From the NCBI GenBank assembly GCA_019236735.1, contig JAFAIM010000082.1, positions 1 to 59,927 on the forward strand: a stretch of DNA of 59,927 nucleotides, written 5' to 3'. The number at the start of each line of letters is the position of its first letter. Within the stretch, counting starts at the first letter, position 1. A program made the position numbers and the translations under genes. The stretch comes from Burkholderiaceae bacterium. Lineage in GTDB: Bacteria > Pseudomonadota > Gammaproteobacteria > Burkholderiales > Burkholderiaceae_F. The notes under the pieces are model-generated. The model was not told the DNA's origin and ran no database searches. It was given only the letters and a program-made list of their open reading frames with translations. Positions 43,553 to 51,960 of this stretch are shown here, in pieces.

Positions 43553-44857
43553 TCAATCGGGGACGATCGATTCGCCCACCATCAGGTCTTCGACGCGTTC
43601 GCGCCGCCGCACGCAGTAGGCCTGGCTCCCGTCGACGATGACTTCGGCGGCTCGCAAGCGGCTGTTGTAGTTGCTTGCCATGCTCATACCGTATGCGCCG
43701 GCGCCGAGCATGGCGAGCACGTCGCCCGCCTCGACCGAAAGCATGCGCCCGCGCGCCAGCCAATCGCCGCTTTCACAGATCGGGCCGACCACGTCGGCGA
43801 TCGCGAAACCGCGCGGCGGCTCGCTTCTTGCGACAACCGGCTGCACGTCCATCCACGCGTCGTACAGCGCCGGCCGCATTTGGTCGTTCATCGCAGCGTC
43901 CACGACCGCGAAGGCACCCGCGGCGCCTTGCTTCCATCCGATCACCTGCATCAGCAATGCACCCGCCGGTCCGACGACCGAGCGGCCCGGCTCGACCAGA
44001 AGCGTTTTGCCGCCATGTCCGCGCGCGTCGACGCGGCGAACGATCGCACCGACCCATTCCGCAATGGTCGGCGGAGCCTCGCCGTCGCTGCGGTAGGCGA
44101 TCGCCAGTCCGCCGCCGAAGTCGAGGTGGTGCAGGCCGATGCGTTGGTGCTCCAGGCGTTCCACCAGGTCCAGCAGGCGGTCGGCGGCCTGTTCGAACGG
44201 GGCGGCCTGCGCGATCTGCGAGCCGATGTGGCAATCGATCCCGATCACCTCCAGGTGAGGATCGGCCGCGGCGCGCCGGTACAGCTCGATCGCCTGCTCG
44301 TACGCGACTCCGAACTTGCTCGATTTCAGGCCGGTGGCGATATACGGGTGCGTTCCGGGGTCGATCTGTGGGTTCACTCGCAGCGACACTGGTGCGCGCC
44401 GCCTCAGCCGGGCTGCAACAGTGGAAATCGTCTGCAGCTCGAAGTCGGACTCGACGTTGAAACACATGATCTGCGCGCGCAGCGCGCGTTCGATTTCCTG
44501 CTCGGTCTTGCCGACCCCGGAGAATACGGTGCATTCGGCTGCTCCCCCGGCCGCGAGCACGCGGGCGAGCTCGCCACCGGAGACGATGTCGAATCCGCTT
44601 CCGGCGCGTGCCAGCAGGTTGAGAACGCCGAGGTTGGAGTTGGCCTTGACGGCGTAGCAGATCAGCGACGCTCGCCCAGACAGGGCTCGCTGGTACTGGC
44701 CATAGGCATCCAGGATCGCGCGCCGTGAATAGACGTACAAAGGCGTGCCGAAACGCTGCGCCAGCTCCTGCAGCGGGACGTCCTCGCAGTACAGTGCGCC
44801 GGAGCGCCGCACGAACGCTGCCAACGGTACTTCGGCCGGGTTGGTCTGGCGGCTCAC
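43553..44857 (-). CDS. lysA: Diaminopimelate decarboxylase
   Basis: 434 residues from the GTG at 44857, which overlaps the lptM stop. PLP Lys in CYAVKANSNLGVLN, HIGSQI, LDFGGGLAIAY, LLVEPGRSVVGPAG, and the C-terminal LGAGAYGMSMASNYNSR. Last step of lysine synthesis. The longer frame to 45007 reads lptM out of frame and is rejected. Confidence 0.95.
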   Translation of the reverse strand: MSRQTNPAEVPLAAFVRRSGALYCEDVPLQELAQRFGTPLYVYSRRAILDAYGQYQRALSGRASLICYAVKANSNLGVLNLLARAGSGFDIVSGGELARVLAAGGAAECTVFSGVGKTEQEIERALRAQIMCFNVESDFELQTISTVAARLRRRAPVSLRVNPQIDPGTHPYIATGLKSSKFGVAYEQAIELYRRAAADPHLEVIGIDCHIGSQIAQAAPFEQAADRLLDLVERLEHQRIGLHHLDFGGGLAIAYRSDGEAPPTIAEWVGAIVRRVDARGHGGKTLLVEPGRSVVGPAGALLMQVIGWKQGAAGAFAVVDAAMNDQMRPALYDAWMDVQPVVARSEPPRGFAIADVVGPICESGDWLARGRMLSVEAGDVLAMLGAGAYGMSMASNYNSRLRAAEVIVDGSQAYCVRRRERVEDLMVGESIVPD

Positions 44858-45036
44858 ATGGATTTTGGGGCGGGCTCCGTCGCCGGAGGCGCTCCCGGGG
44901 AGGCGGGCGGCGGCTTGTCCTTCTGGTTCGGCGCCGTCGCTTGCTTGGGCTGGTTTGGGAGGTACAGCGGTCCCTTGACGCCGCACCCGCCGACGATCGC
45001 GGCGCAAACTAAAATGCCAAGAATCGCAACCCTCAT
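44854..45036 (-). CDS. lptM: LPS translocon maturation chaperone LptM (YifL-like lipoprotein)
   Basis: 60 residues. Signal MRVAILGILVCAAIVGGC with lipobox, followed at once by the family motif CGVKGPLYLP and a Pro/Ala/Lys-rich tail. LptM helps LptD disulfide maturation in E. coli. The gene lies before lysA and opposite cyaY, its conserved neighbourhood. Its ATG is only 15 bases from the cyaY ATG. Confidence 0.9.
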   Translation of the reverse strand: MRVAILGILVCAAIVGGCGVKGPLYLPNQPKQATAPNQKDKPPPASPGAPPATEPAPKSM

Positions 45037-45041
45037 CGTTG
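45021..45041. repeat. Inverted repeat spanning the lptM start
   Basis: TCGCAAC-(7)-GTTGCGA, a perfect 7-bp inverted repeat across the lptM start codon and next to the cyaY start. It could be an operator or an mRNA hairpin affecting both divergent genes. Confidence 0.5.
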
Positions 45042-45051
45042 CGAATCGTAC

Positions 45052-45369
45052 ATGACGGAATCGGAGTTCCACGAGCGCTCGGAAGCGGCTCTGCAGGCGC
45101 TGGAGCGGGCGGTCGACGAGTCGGACGCTGGGGTCGACTGTTCGCGCAGCGGCAGCGTGCTGACGCTCGAGCTCGAAAACGACACCAAGCTGATCGTCAA
45201 CACCCAGCTTCCGATGCGACAGATCTGGGTGGCGGCGCGCAGCGGCGGCTACCACTTCGCCTACGACGAAAGTGGCGGGCGCTGGCTCGACACCCGCGAT
45301 GGCACCGAGCTGTTTGCGGCAGTGTCGCGGCTGCTGTCGGAGCAGGGCGGCCAGGCTGTCGCGCTTTGA
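45052..45369 (+). CDS. cyaY: Iron-donor/frataxin-like protein CyaY
   Basis: 105 residues, family length. MTESEFHERSEAALQALERAVDE (acidic helix), then LTLELENDTKLIVNTQLPMRQIWVAARSGGYHFAYDE and the RWLDTRDGTELFAAVSRLLSEQ end. Regulates Fe-S cluster assembly on IscU. No ribosome site; mRNA may be leaderless given the 15-base gap to lptM. The stop overlaps the next ATG. Confidence 0.93.
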   Translation: MTESEFHERSEAALQALERAVDESDAGVDCSRSGSVLTLELENDTKLIVNTQLPMRQIWVAARSGGYHFAYDESGGRWLDTRDGTELFAAVSRLLSEQGGQAVAL

Positions 45370-46199
45370 TGCCCCGAAACCTGGCTCAGCTCTATCCGCA
45401 GCAGCTCGAGATGCCGCTGCGAGGGCTGTACCTTGCGCATCGCCTTCACGAGCTCGCTCTGCCGGGGCTGCCCTTCGTGTACGGCGATTTCGTCACCAGC
45501 CTGGACGGGCGCATAGCGCTGAGCGATGGAGCCAACGGAGAAAGCTACCTGCCGAAAGCGTTGACGAGCGACAGCGACTTGCGCCTGTTGCTCGAACTGC
45601 ACGCGCAGGCCGATTGCCTGATCACCAATGGCGGATACCTGCGCGCGATTGCGCAAGGTCGCCTGGATGACATCCTGCAAGTCGGAACGGTTCCCGATCA
45701 TCAGGATCTTGCCGCGTGGAGACTGGCGCACGGCTTGCAGCCGCAGCCCGCGATCTGCATCGCCAGTGCCAGCTTGGACTTTCCGATCCCCGAATCGGTC
45801 AGGCGCCACGCGCAGCAAGTCCTGATTGCAACCGCAGCACAGGCCGACGCGGGGCGGCGGCGCGACCTCGAGCGCCAAGACTGTGAGTTCATCGTTGCGG
45901 GCTCGGGCACCTACGTCGAGGGCAGGCCGCTGGCCGAGGCGCTCGCACAAAGGGGCTTTCGCAGCGCATTCCTGCTGGCCGGGCCGCGCATGTTGGAAAC
46001 GATGTTGCGCGACGCAATCCTGTCGCGCCTATATGTGACGCTGACCCATCAACTGCTGGGTGGCGAGAAGTTCCGCTCCATGGTGGAGGGCGCCGAACTG
46101 TATCCGGCGGGCCGTCTGAAGCTGACCGCCCTTTACCTGGATTCGGCGCCGTCGAACGGCACCGGGCAGCTATTCGCCCAGTTCGAGCCCTTGCGGTAA
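45369..46199 (+). CDS. RibD C-terminal-domain (pyrimidine reductase-like) protein
   Basis: 276 residues from the ATG at 45369 (TGATG overlap with cyaY). Dihydrofolate-reductase-like fold of the RibD C-terminal family: YGDFVTSLDGRIAL, CLITNGGYLRA, EFIVAGSGTYVEGRPLAEALAQRGFRSAFLLAGPRMLETML and LYVTLTHQLLGGEKF. NADPH-dependent reduction is the family activity; the substrate is not known, and a deaminase domain is absent. Confidence 0.85.
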   Translation: MPRNLAQLYPQQLEMPLRGLYLAHRLHELALPGLPFVYGDFVTSLDGRIALSDGANGESYLPKALTSDSDLRLLLELHAQADCLITNGGYLRAIAQGRLDDILQVGTVPDHQDLAAWRLAHGLQPQPAICIASASLDFPIPESVRRHAQQVLIATAAQADAGRRRDLERQDCEFIVAGSGTYVEGRPLAEALAQRGFRSAFLLAGPRMLETMLRDAILSRLYVTLTHQLLGGEKFRSMVEGAELYPAGRLKLTALYLDSAPSNGTGQLFAQFEPLR

Positions 46200-46204
46200 G
46201 GGGG

Positions 46205-48571
46205 TCAAAAGACGTTGTCGCCCCGCTTGGCCTGCTCAGGAGGCTGCGCCTCGTCCAGGCCGAGCGAGGCAAGTCCCTCTCCCGGCTGGAACTGCTGCAG
46301 GTAGTACTCGCCGTCGATCGTGACGACGTCTGCCGGCGGGTCGCGTTCGACCAGTGGCAGGCCCTTCAGGGCCGAGGCCATGTAGTCCAGCCAGATCGGC
46401 AGCGCTAGGCCGCCCCCGGTCTCGCGTTCACCCAGCGGGCGCGGCTGATCGAAGCCGAACCACGCGACACCGACGATGCCGCCTCCGTAGCCTGCGAACC
46501 ATGCGTCGTGCGAATCGTTGGTCGTGCCGGTTTTACCGGCCACGTCCGTGCGGCCCAGGCTGGAGGCGCGTGCGCCGGTGCCGTAGCGCGCGACATCGCG
46601 CAGCATGCTGTCGATGATGAACGCGGTGCCGGGATCGATCACTCGCAGCGCCGAGTCGCCGGCGATCCGCGCGGACGCCTCCATTAACACCTTGCCGTTG
46701 GCGTCGGCCACCCGTGCGATCAGGTACGGCGTGACCTCGAATCCCCCGTTGGCGAACACGGCGTAGGCGCCCAGCTCCTGCCACGGGGTGACCGATCCGG
46801 CGCCCAGCGCCAACGTCAGGTAGGCCGGATGCCGTTCCGGATCGAAGCCGAAGCGGGCCAGGTACTGCTGCGCATATGCCGGGCCGATCTGCTGCAGCAC
46901 ACGGATCGAGACCATGTTCTTCGAGTGCGCGAGTCCCTGGCGCAACCGGATCGGGCCGTCGTACTTGCCGTCGTAGTTCTTCGGATCCCAGACCTGGCCG
47001 CCGGTCTCTTCCGGATCGATCATCAGCGGCTCGTCGTTGACCAGGGTGCTGGTCATTAGTCCCTTTTCCAGCGCGGCCGCGTAGATGAACGGCTTGATGC
47101 TGGAGCCAGGCTGGCGCCACGCCGATGTAACGTGGTCGAACTTGTTCAGGTTGAAATCGAAGCCGCCGACGAACGCTCGGACCGCGCCGTCACGCGCATC
47201 GCACGAGACGAACGCCGCTTCGGCCTGCGGGATCTGCGCGATCGCCCAGGCTTTGTTGCCGATGCGCGTCAGGCGGATCACGGCGCCTGCAACGATGCGC
47301 CGGGCCGGCTGCGCGCGCGGCGATAAAGACGCGGCGGCGAAGCGCAGCCCCTCGCCCTCCACGCGCGCGACCTCGCCGTCGGCGAGCTGCGCCCGCACCA
47401 GCTTGGGTGCGACTTCGAGCACGACTGCGGCCGTCAGACCGTCCACGTCGGGAGCGTCGACCAGGGCCTCGTCGATGTGCAGCTCGCGCGCCGCCGTGTC
47501 GCCCTGCAGGTCGATGAAGCGTTCCGGCCCCCGATAGCCGTAGCGCCGGTCGTACGCCATCACCTGGGTCCGCAACGCTTCGTAAGCGACTTGCTGCTCG
47601 CCGCTGGAGATCGTCGTATAGACGTTCAAGCCGCGCGTGTAGGTCTCTTCGTGGAATACGTCGTAGACCAGCTGGCGCGCCACCTCGGCGGCGTACTCGG
47701 CGCGGACGCGCGAACGCGTCAGGTTGGTGATCGCGACCTGCTCGGCGCCGCGGACCTTGGTTTCGGATGTGACGGCCCCATCGAAATCGGCCTTCGTGAT
47801 ATGTCCGAGCGCCAACATGCGCGATAGGACGTAGCGCTCGCGCACGCGTGCACGGTGCAAATTGGCGGTGGGGTTGTAGGCGCTTGGCGCCGCCGGCAGG
47901 CCCGCCAACATCGCGCACTCTCCGAGCGTCAGATCGTCGAGCGATTTGCCGAAATATGTCTGCGCGGCGGCCGCGAATCCGTACGCGCGCTGACCCAGGA
48001 AGATCTGGTTGACGTACACCTCCAGGATCCGGTCCTTCGGCAGGGAAGCCTCGATCTTGTAGGCGAGCGCGATCTCGTACAGCTTGCGGATGTAACTGCG
48101 CTCCGAGCTCAGATAGAAATTGCGCGCCACCTGCATCGTGATCGTGCTGCCACCTTGGCCGCGCCGCCCCGAGATCGCGTTGGCGAGTGCCGCGCGTATC
48201 AGTCCGAAGAAGTCGACCCCGCTGTGGCGGTAGAAGCTGTCGTCCTCGGCCGACAGGATCGCGTCTTTCAGTTTTTGCGGAACCTCGCGGATCGGAACGT
48301 AGGTACGCCGTTCCTCGCCGAACTCTCCCAGCAGCACCCCGTCCGCGCTCCAGACGCGCAGCGGGATCTTGGGCCGGTAGTCGGCCAAGGCGTCGATCGA
48401 AGGCAAATTGGCGTACGCGATCGAGAACATGAAGATCACGAACAGCACCGCGCAGGTCACCCCGCTCGCAACCAGCGCGGCCGTCCAGACCGCGATTCGC
48501 GCCCAGTGCACGCGCATCCACCCTCGCACCCGGGCGCTGCGCGTTGGTCTCGATTCGGTGTCGGCGTTCAC
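46205..48571 (-). CDS. mrcA: Penicillin-binding protein 1A
   Basis: 788 residues, bifunctional class A PBP. One N-terminal membrane span (about 28-50), glycosyltransferase domain with AEDDSFYRHSGVDFFGLIRA and GQGGSTITMQVARN, an OB-like insert, then the transpeptidase with PGSSIKPFIYAAALEKG, HSKNMVSIRVL and the KTGTT box. Builds and crosslinks peptidoglycan. Start GTG at 48571; ATG at 48517 after GAGGG is an alternative. Divergent from pilM, as is usual. Confidence 0.96.
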   Translation of the reverse strand: MNADTESRPTRSARVRGWMRVHWARIAVWTAALVASGVTCAVLFVIFMFSIAYANLPSIDALADYRPKIPLRVWSADGVLLGEFGEERRTYVPIREVPQKLKDAILSAEDDSFYRHSGVDFFGLIRAALANAISGRRGQGGSTITMQVARNFYLSSERSYIRKLYEIALAYKIEASLPKDRILEVYVNQIFLGQRAYGFAAAAQTYFGKSLDDLTLGECAMLAGLPAAPSAYNPTANLHRARVRERYVLSRMLALGHITKADFDGAVTSETKVRGAEQVAITNLTRSRVRAEYAAEVARQLVYDVFHEETYTRGLNVYTTISSGEQQVAYEALRTQVMAYDRRYGYRGPERFIDLQGDTAARELHIDEALVDAPDVDGLTAAVVLEVAPKLVRAQLADGEVARVEGEGLRFAAASLSPRAQPARRIVAGAVIRLTRIGNKAWAIAQIPQAEAAFVSCDARDGAVRAFVGGFDFNLNKFDHVTSAWRQPGSSIKPFIYAAALEKGLMTSTLVNDEPLMIDPEETGGQVWDPKNYDGKYDGPIRLRQGLAHSKNMVSIRVLQQIGPAYAQQYLARFGFDPERHPAYLTLALGAGSVTPWQELGAYAVFANGGFEVTPYLIARVADANGKVLMEASARIAGDSALRVIDPGTAFIIDSMLRDVARYGTGARASSLGRTDVAGKTGTTNDSHDAWFAGYGGGIVGVAWFGFDQPRPLGERETGGGLALPIWLDYMASALKGLPLVERDPPADVVTIDGEYYLQQFQPGEGLASLGLDEAQPPEQAKRGDNVF

Positions 48572-49013
48572 GTTCGGGGGTGACTTTCAGTCGGTCAGGT
48601 GGGTTGGGAATGTATGCGGCGGTGCGGCAACTCGCCGGAAATCGCCCGTTTTGACCAGGGCGCGGAGGCCTCGTGTCCCTGCAACGCGTGGCAAATTATA
48701 GGCAGGTGGAAACCTAGACCGTTTCGCGTTGCGCGAAGGGGTGATCAAGAAGCGTCCGCTATCGACGATTGTGCCGTAAAACTCATGTTGTTCCCGTGTT
48801 CGAAGGGCTTGTGCTGCGTTCTGAAAGGTTGTTAGCATCTTAAGGTGTTGCCCTGAACAAAATGCGGTAAGACTTCGACAAATAAGGAAATTGCGGGCCA
48901 TGGAAGTTCACTCGCCGACAGGCCTGCAATTCGAACATCAGTGGTCGGCGACAGTTCGCCGATCCTTGCTTTGCCCCTAAGCGGGCTGACCGGGATTCAG
49001 CGGGAGCGTTCCC
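48572..49013. other. Intergenic region between mrcA and pilM
   Basis: 442 bases. A perfect -10 TATAAT is seen on the minus strand at 48695-48700, suitable for mrcA, although its -35 is poor. An inverted repeat TTCGCG-TTG-CGCGAA lies at 48723-48737. AT-richer sequence near 48830-48890 may hold the pil promoter, but no convincing -35/-10 pair was found. Open frames here look spurious. Confidence 0.5.
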
Positions 49014-50093
49014 TTGCCATTCGAACTGCCGTTCTTCTCGTCCAAGACACCGCCGCTGATCGGCTTGGATATTGGGTCCTCCAGCGTCAAACTGGTCGAG
49101 CTGACCGACTCCGGCAGCGGCGTGCTGCGGCTGGAGCGCTATGGCATCGAGCCGATTCCTCGCGGAGCGGTCGTCGACGGCAACATCGACAAGATCGAAG
49201 TCGTTGCGGAGGCGGTCAAGCGCGTGTACCGGCGCTGCGGCTCACGCATCCGTAACGTCGCGCTCGCTTTGCCGGCCTCGGCGGTGATTACCAAGCGAAT
49301 CGCGTTGCCCGGGAATCTGCGCGAAGAAGAAATGGAGATGCAGGTCGAAAGCGAGGCCAATCAGTACATCCCGTTCGCGCTCGAGGAGGTGAGCCTGGAC
49401 TTCCAGGTGATTGGCCCGATCCCGAATTCGCCCGAGGATGTCGAAGTGCTGATCGCCGCCTCCCGCAAAGAGAAGGTCGAGGACCGGATGGCGGTGGCGC
49501 AGGCGGCCGGCCTGAAGCCCGTCGTGATGGATGTCGAGTCGCTGGCGGCGCGTTCGGCGCTGCTGCGACTGATCGAGCAGTTGCCTTCGCACGGCGAGGG
49601 GCTGGTGATCGCGGTCTTCTATATGGGCGCCAACACCACCAGCGTCAGCGTGATCCTGGACGGTGAGGCCATTTACGAGCGCGAGCAGCCTTTCGGCGGC
49701 CAGCAGCTCACGGCCGATATCGGGCGTGCCTACGGCATCGCTGCCGAGGAGGCGGAGCAGAAGAAGCGCAACGGCGACTTGCCAGCCAACTACGAGACCG
49801 AGGTGCTCAAGCCTTTCATCGACACGGCAACCACCGAGATCACGCGGGCGCTCCAGTTCTTCTTTACGTCGACCCCGTATACCCGGGTGGACCAGATCAT
49901 GCTCGCTGGTGGCTCTTCGGTGCTGACCGGGCTACCAGAGGCGTTGATGGAGCGAGCGCAGGTGCCCACCTCGGTGATCTCACCGTTCAAGGGGATGGAG
50001 GTGTCGGGCAATGTGCGTGACAAGCAATTGCGCTTGGACGCCCCGGCTCTGCTGACCCCGTGCGGGTTGGCGATGCGGAGGTTCGAAGCGTGA
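49014..50093 (+). CDS. pilM: Type IV pilus inner-membrane platform protein PilM
   Basis: 359 residues. Actin-like ATPase: LIGLDIGSSSVKLVEL, IAVFYMGANTTSVSVILDGEAIY, IMLAGGSSVLTGLPEAL, and the N-terminal FELPFFSSK that docks PilN. Start is TTG at 49014, 7 bases after GGGAG. Cytoplasmic part of the PilMNOP alignment complex. The stop overlaps the pilN GTG. Confidence 0.95.
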   Translation: MPFELPFFSSKTPPLIGLDIGSSSVKLVELTDSGSGVLRLERYGIEPIPRGAVVDGNIDKIEVVAEAVKRVYRRCGSRIRNVALALPASAVITKRIALPGNLREEEMEMQVESEANQYIPFALEEVSLDFQVIGPIPNSPEDVEVLIAASRKEKVEDRMAVAQAAGLKPVVMDVESLAARSALLRLIEQLPSHGEGLVIAVFYMGANTTSVSVILDGEAIYEREQPFGGQQLTADIGRAYGIAAEEAEQKKRNGDLPANYETEVLKPFIDTATTEITRALQFFFTSTPYTRVDQIMLAGGSSVLTGLPEALMERAQVPTSVISPFKGMEVSGNVRDKQLRLDAPALLTPCGLAMRRFEA

Positions 50094-50710
50094 ACATCCG
50101 CGTCAACCTACTGCCGCACCGGGAACACAAGCGGCAGCGCCAGAAGCACACGTTTTTCCTGATGACCGGCATGAGTGTCATTGCCGGCGCTGCGCTGGTG
50201 CTGCTCGTGTGGACGGTGCTGGAGGGCTACATCAGCGCCCAGAAGGGTCAGAACAAGCTGATCGAGGACGAGAACCGCCGGCTCGACGCGCAGATCAAGG
50301 AGATCGCCACGCTGAAGCAGGAGATCGACGGTCTGCGAGCGCGGCAAAAAGCGGTCGAAGACTTGCAGGCCGACCGTAACCAGCCGGTATTCCTGCTCGA
50401 CGAGCTGACGCGCCAGACCCCTGAGGGCATCTACCTGCGCTCGATCAAGCAGGAGGATCGCAAGGTAACGATCGCGGGCTGGGCGGCCTCCAACGAGCGC
50501 GTCTCCGAATTCCTACGCAACCTCAGCAACAACGGGCGCTACGTGCAGAAGCCCGAGCTGATCGAGATCAAGCTGGCCGGGCAGAGCCCCGACGGCATCC
50601 AGCGTCGCCTGTTCGATTTCTCGATGAGTTTCATGATGAAGCCCAGCAGTGAGCTGGGCACCGCGAGCGCCACCGCCGGCGCGCCCGCCGCGCAGCCCCG
50701 CAAGGGCTGA
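50090..50710 (+). CDS. pilN: Type IV pilus assembly protein PilN
   Basis: 206 residues from the GTG at 50090. Conserved N-terminal peptide VNIRVNLLPHREHKRQRQKH that binds PilM, one membrane span (about 24-44), a coiled coil, and a periplasmic ferredoxin-like domain with FLRNLSNNGRYV. GTGA overlap with pilM. Confidence 0.94.
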   Translation: MNIRVNLLPHREHKRQRQKHTFFLMTGMSVIAGAALVLLVWTVLEGYISAQKGQNKLIEDENRRLDAQIKEIATLKQEIDGLRARQKAVEDLQADRNQPVFLLDELTRQTPEGIYLRSIKQEDRKVTIAGWAASNERVSEFLRNLSNNGRYVQKPELIEIKLAGQSPDGIQRRLFDFSMSFMMKPSSELGTASATAGAPAAQPRKG

Positions 50711-50734
50711 ACCGGCCAAGCCCCGAAGGATTCC

Positions 50735-51385
50735 ATGGCGACCACCCCCGCAAATTTGATGGCCCAGTTTAAGGGCCTTACGTTGGAGAACGTCGGCTCC
50801 TGGCCGGCGCTGCCGCGCCTGGGCCTTTGGGCGGCGGTACTGATCGTCTGCGCGATCATCGGCTGGCTCGTCGTCTGGAAGGAGCAGCTCGACAACCTGG
50901 ATCAGCTACGCCAAAAGGAGATCGCACTGAAGGAGCAGTACCGCAGCAAGATTCAGCAGGCGATCAACCTGGAAGAGCTGCGCCGGCAGAAGGAGCAGGT
51001 CAACCAGTACGTGCTGACGCTGGAGAAGCAGCTGCCGAGCAAGGCCGAGATGGATGCACTGTTGTCGGACATCAATCAGGCCGGCATCGGTCGCGGGCTG
51101 CAGTTCGAGTTGTTCCGCCCCGGGCAGGTCGTTCTGAAGGATTACTACGCCGAATTGCCGATCACCGTGCGCGTATCCGGGCGCTACCATGACCTGGCCT
51201 CGTTCACGAGCGATATTGCCAACCTGCCGCGCATCGTGACGCTGAACAATCTGAATGTGGTCACGGGGAAGAGTCCGACACTAGCGCTGGACGCGGTGGC
51301 CAAGACGTTCCGGTACCTGGACGAGGACGAAGTCGCCTCGCAACGCAAGGCGAGGGATGCGGCGAAGAAAGCAGGTGCCAAATGA
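50735..51385 (+). CDS. pilO: Type IV pilus assembly protein PilO
   Basis: 216 residues. One membrane span (LGLWAAVLIVCAIIGWLVVW), a coiled coil LDQLRQKEIALKEQYRSKI, and a ferredoxin-like domain. Pairs with PilN to align the pilus platform. GAAGGA precedes the ATG. The stop overlaps the pilP start. Confidence 0.94.
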   Translation: MATTPANLMAQFKGLTLENVGSWPALPRLGLWAAVLIVCAIIGWLVVWKEQLDNLDQLRQKEIALKEQYRSKIQQAINLEELRRQKEQVNQYVLTLEKQLPSKAEMDALLSDINQAGIGRGLQFELFRPGQVVLKDYYAELPITVRVSGRYHDLASFTSDIANLPRIVTLNNLNVVTGKSPTLALDAVAKTFRYLDEDEVASQRKARDAAKKAGAK

Positions 51386-51960
51386 GGCACTCGGCATTGG
51401 GCCGCACGCACTGGGCTTCGATCGGCACTTGCGCGGTGCTGCTCGCCGGGTGCGGTGCCTCGGACGAGTCGCAGCTGCGCGCCTGGATGAGCGAAGTCAA
51501 GCAGTCCACGCACGTCACCACGCAGCCGGTCCCGCCACCCAAGGAGTTCACGCCGTTCGTGTACGAGAGCGGCGGAGCGGTCGAACCGTTCGATCCGCAG
51601 AAGATCCTGATGGCGGTCGCCCGACAGCAACAAGCGCGCGCCAGCGCAAGCGCGGTCAAACCTGATCTGGAGCGCCGGCGCGAAGTGCTCGAAGGCTTTC
51701 CGCTGGACCAGATCCATATGGTCGGGATGATGCGCAAGGGCGGCAACAACGTCGCTCTGGTAGAGACGAACGGCTCCACCCATATGGTGCGGGTCGGCAA
51801 CTACATCGGGCAGAACTTCGGCGTGGTAACGCGGATCACCGAAACCGAGCTCGTATTGAAGGAAATCGTTCAGGATGCCGCCGGCGAATGGGTCGAGCGT
51901 CCCGCCAAACTGGAACTGCAAACCGTGGCCGCAGCGCCGCAGCAGGGGAGCAAGCGATGA
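51382..51960 (+). CDS. pilP: Type IV pilus lipoprotein PilP
   Basis: 192 residues. Lipobox VLLAGC, disordered linker, then the beta-sandwich with LDQIHMVGMMRKGGNNVALVETNGSTHMVRVGNYIGQNFGVVTRI. Connects PilNO to the PilQ secretin. ATGA overlap at both ends (pilO, pilQ). Confidence 0.94.
   Translation: MRHSALGRTHWASIGTCAVLLAGCGASDESQLRAWMSEVKQSTHVTTQPVPPPKEFTPFVYESGGAVEPFDPQKILMAVARQQQARASASAVKPDLERRREVLEGFPLDQIHMVGMMRKGGNNVALVETNGSTHMVRVGNYIGQNFGVVTRITETELVLKEIVQDAAGEWVERPAKLELQTVAAAPQQGSKR

Noticed and set aside
43528-43558. GCAATCAGGC direct repeats between guaC and lysA
   Set aside because: Two and a half copies of a 10-mer in a short spacer; too short to mean anything beyond simple slippage.
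48587-48901. 104-codon minus-strand frame upstream of mrcA
   Set aside because: No ribosome site or domain; it overlaps the region where the mrcA promoter -10 lies.
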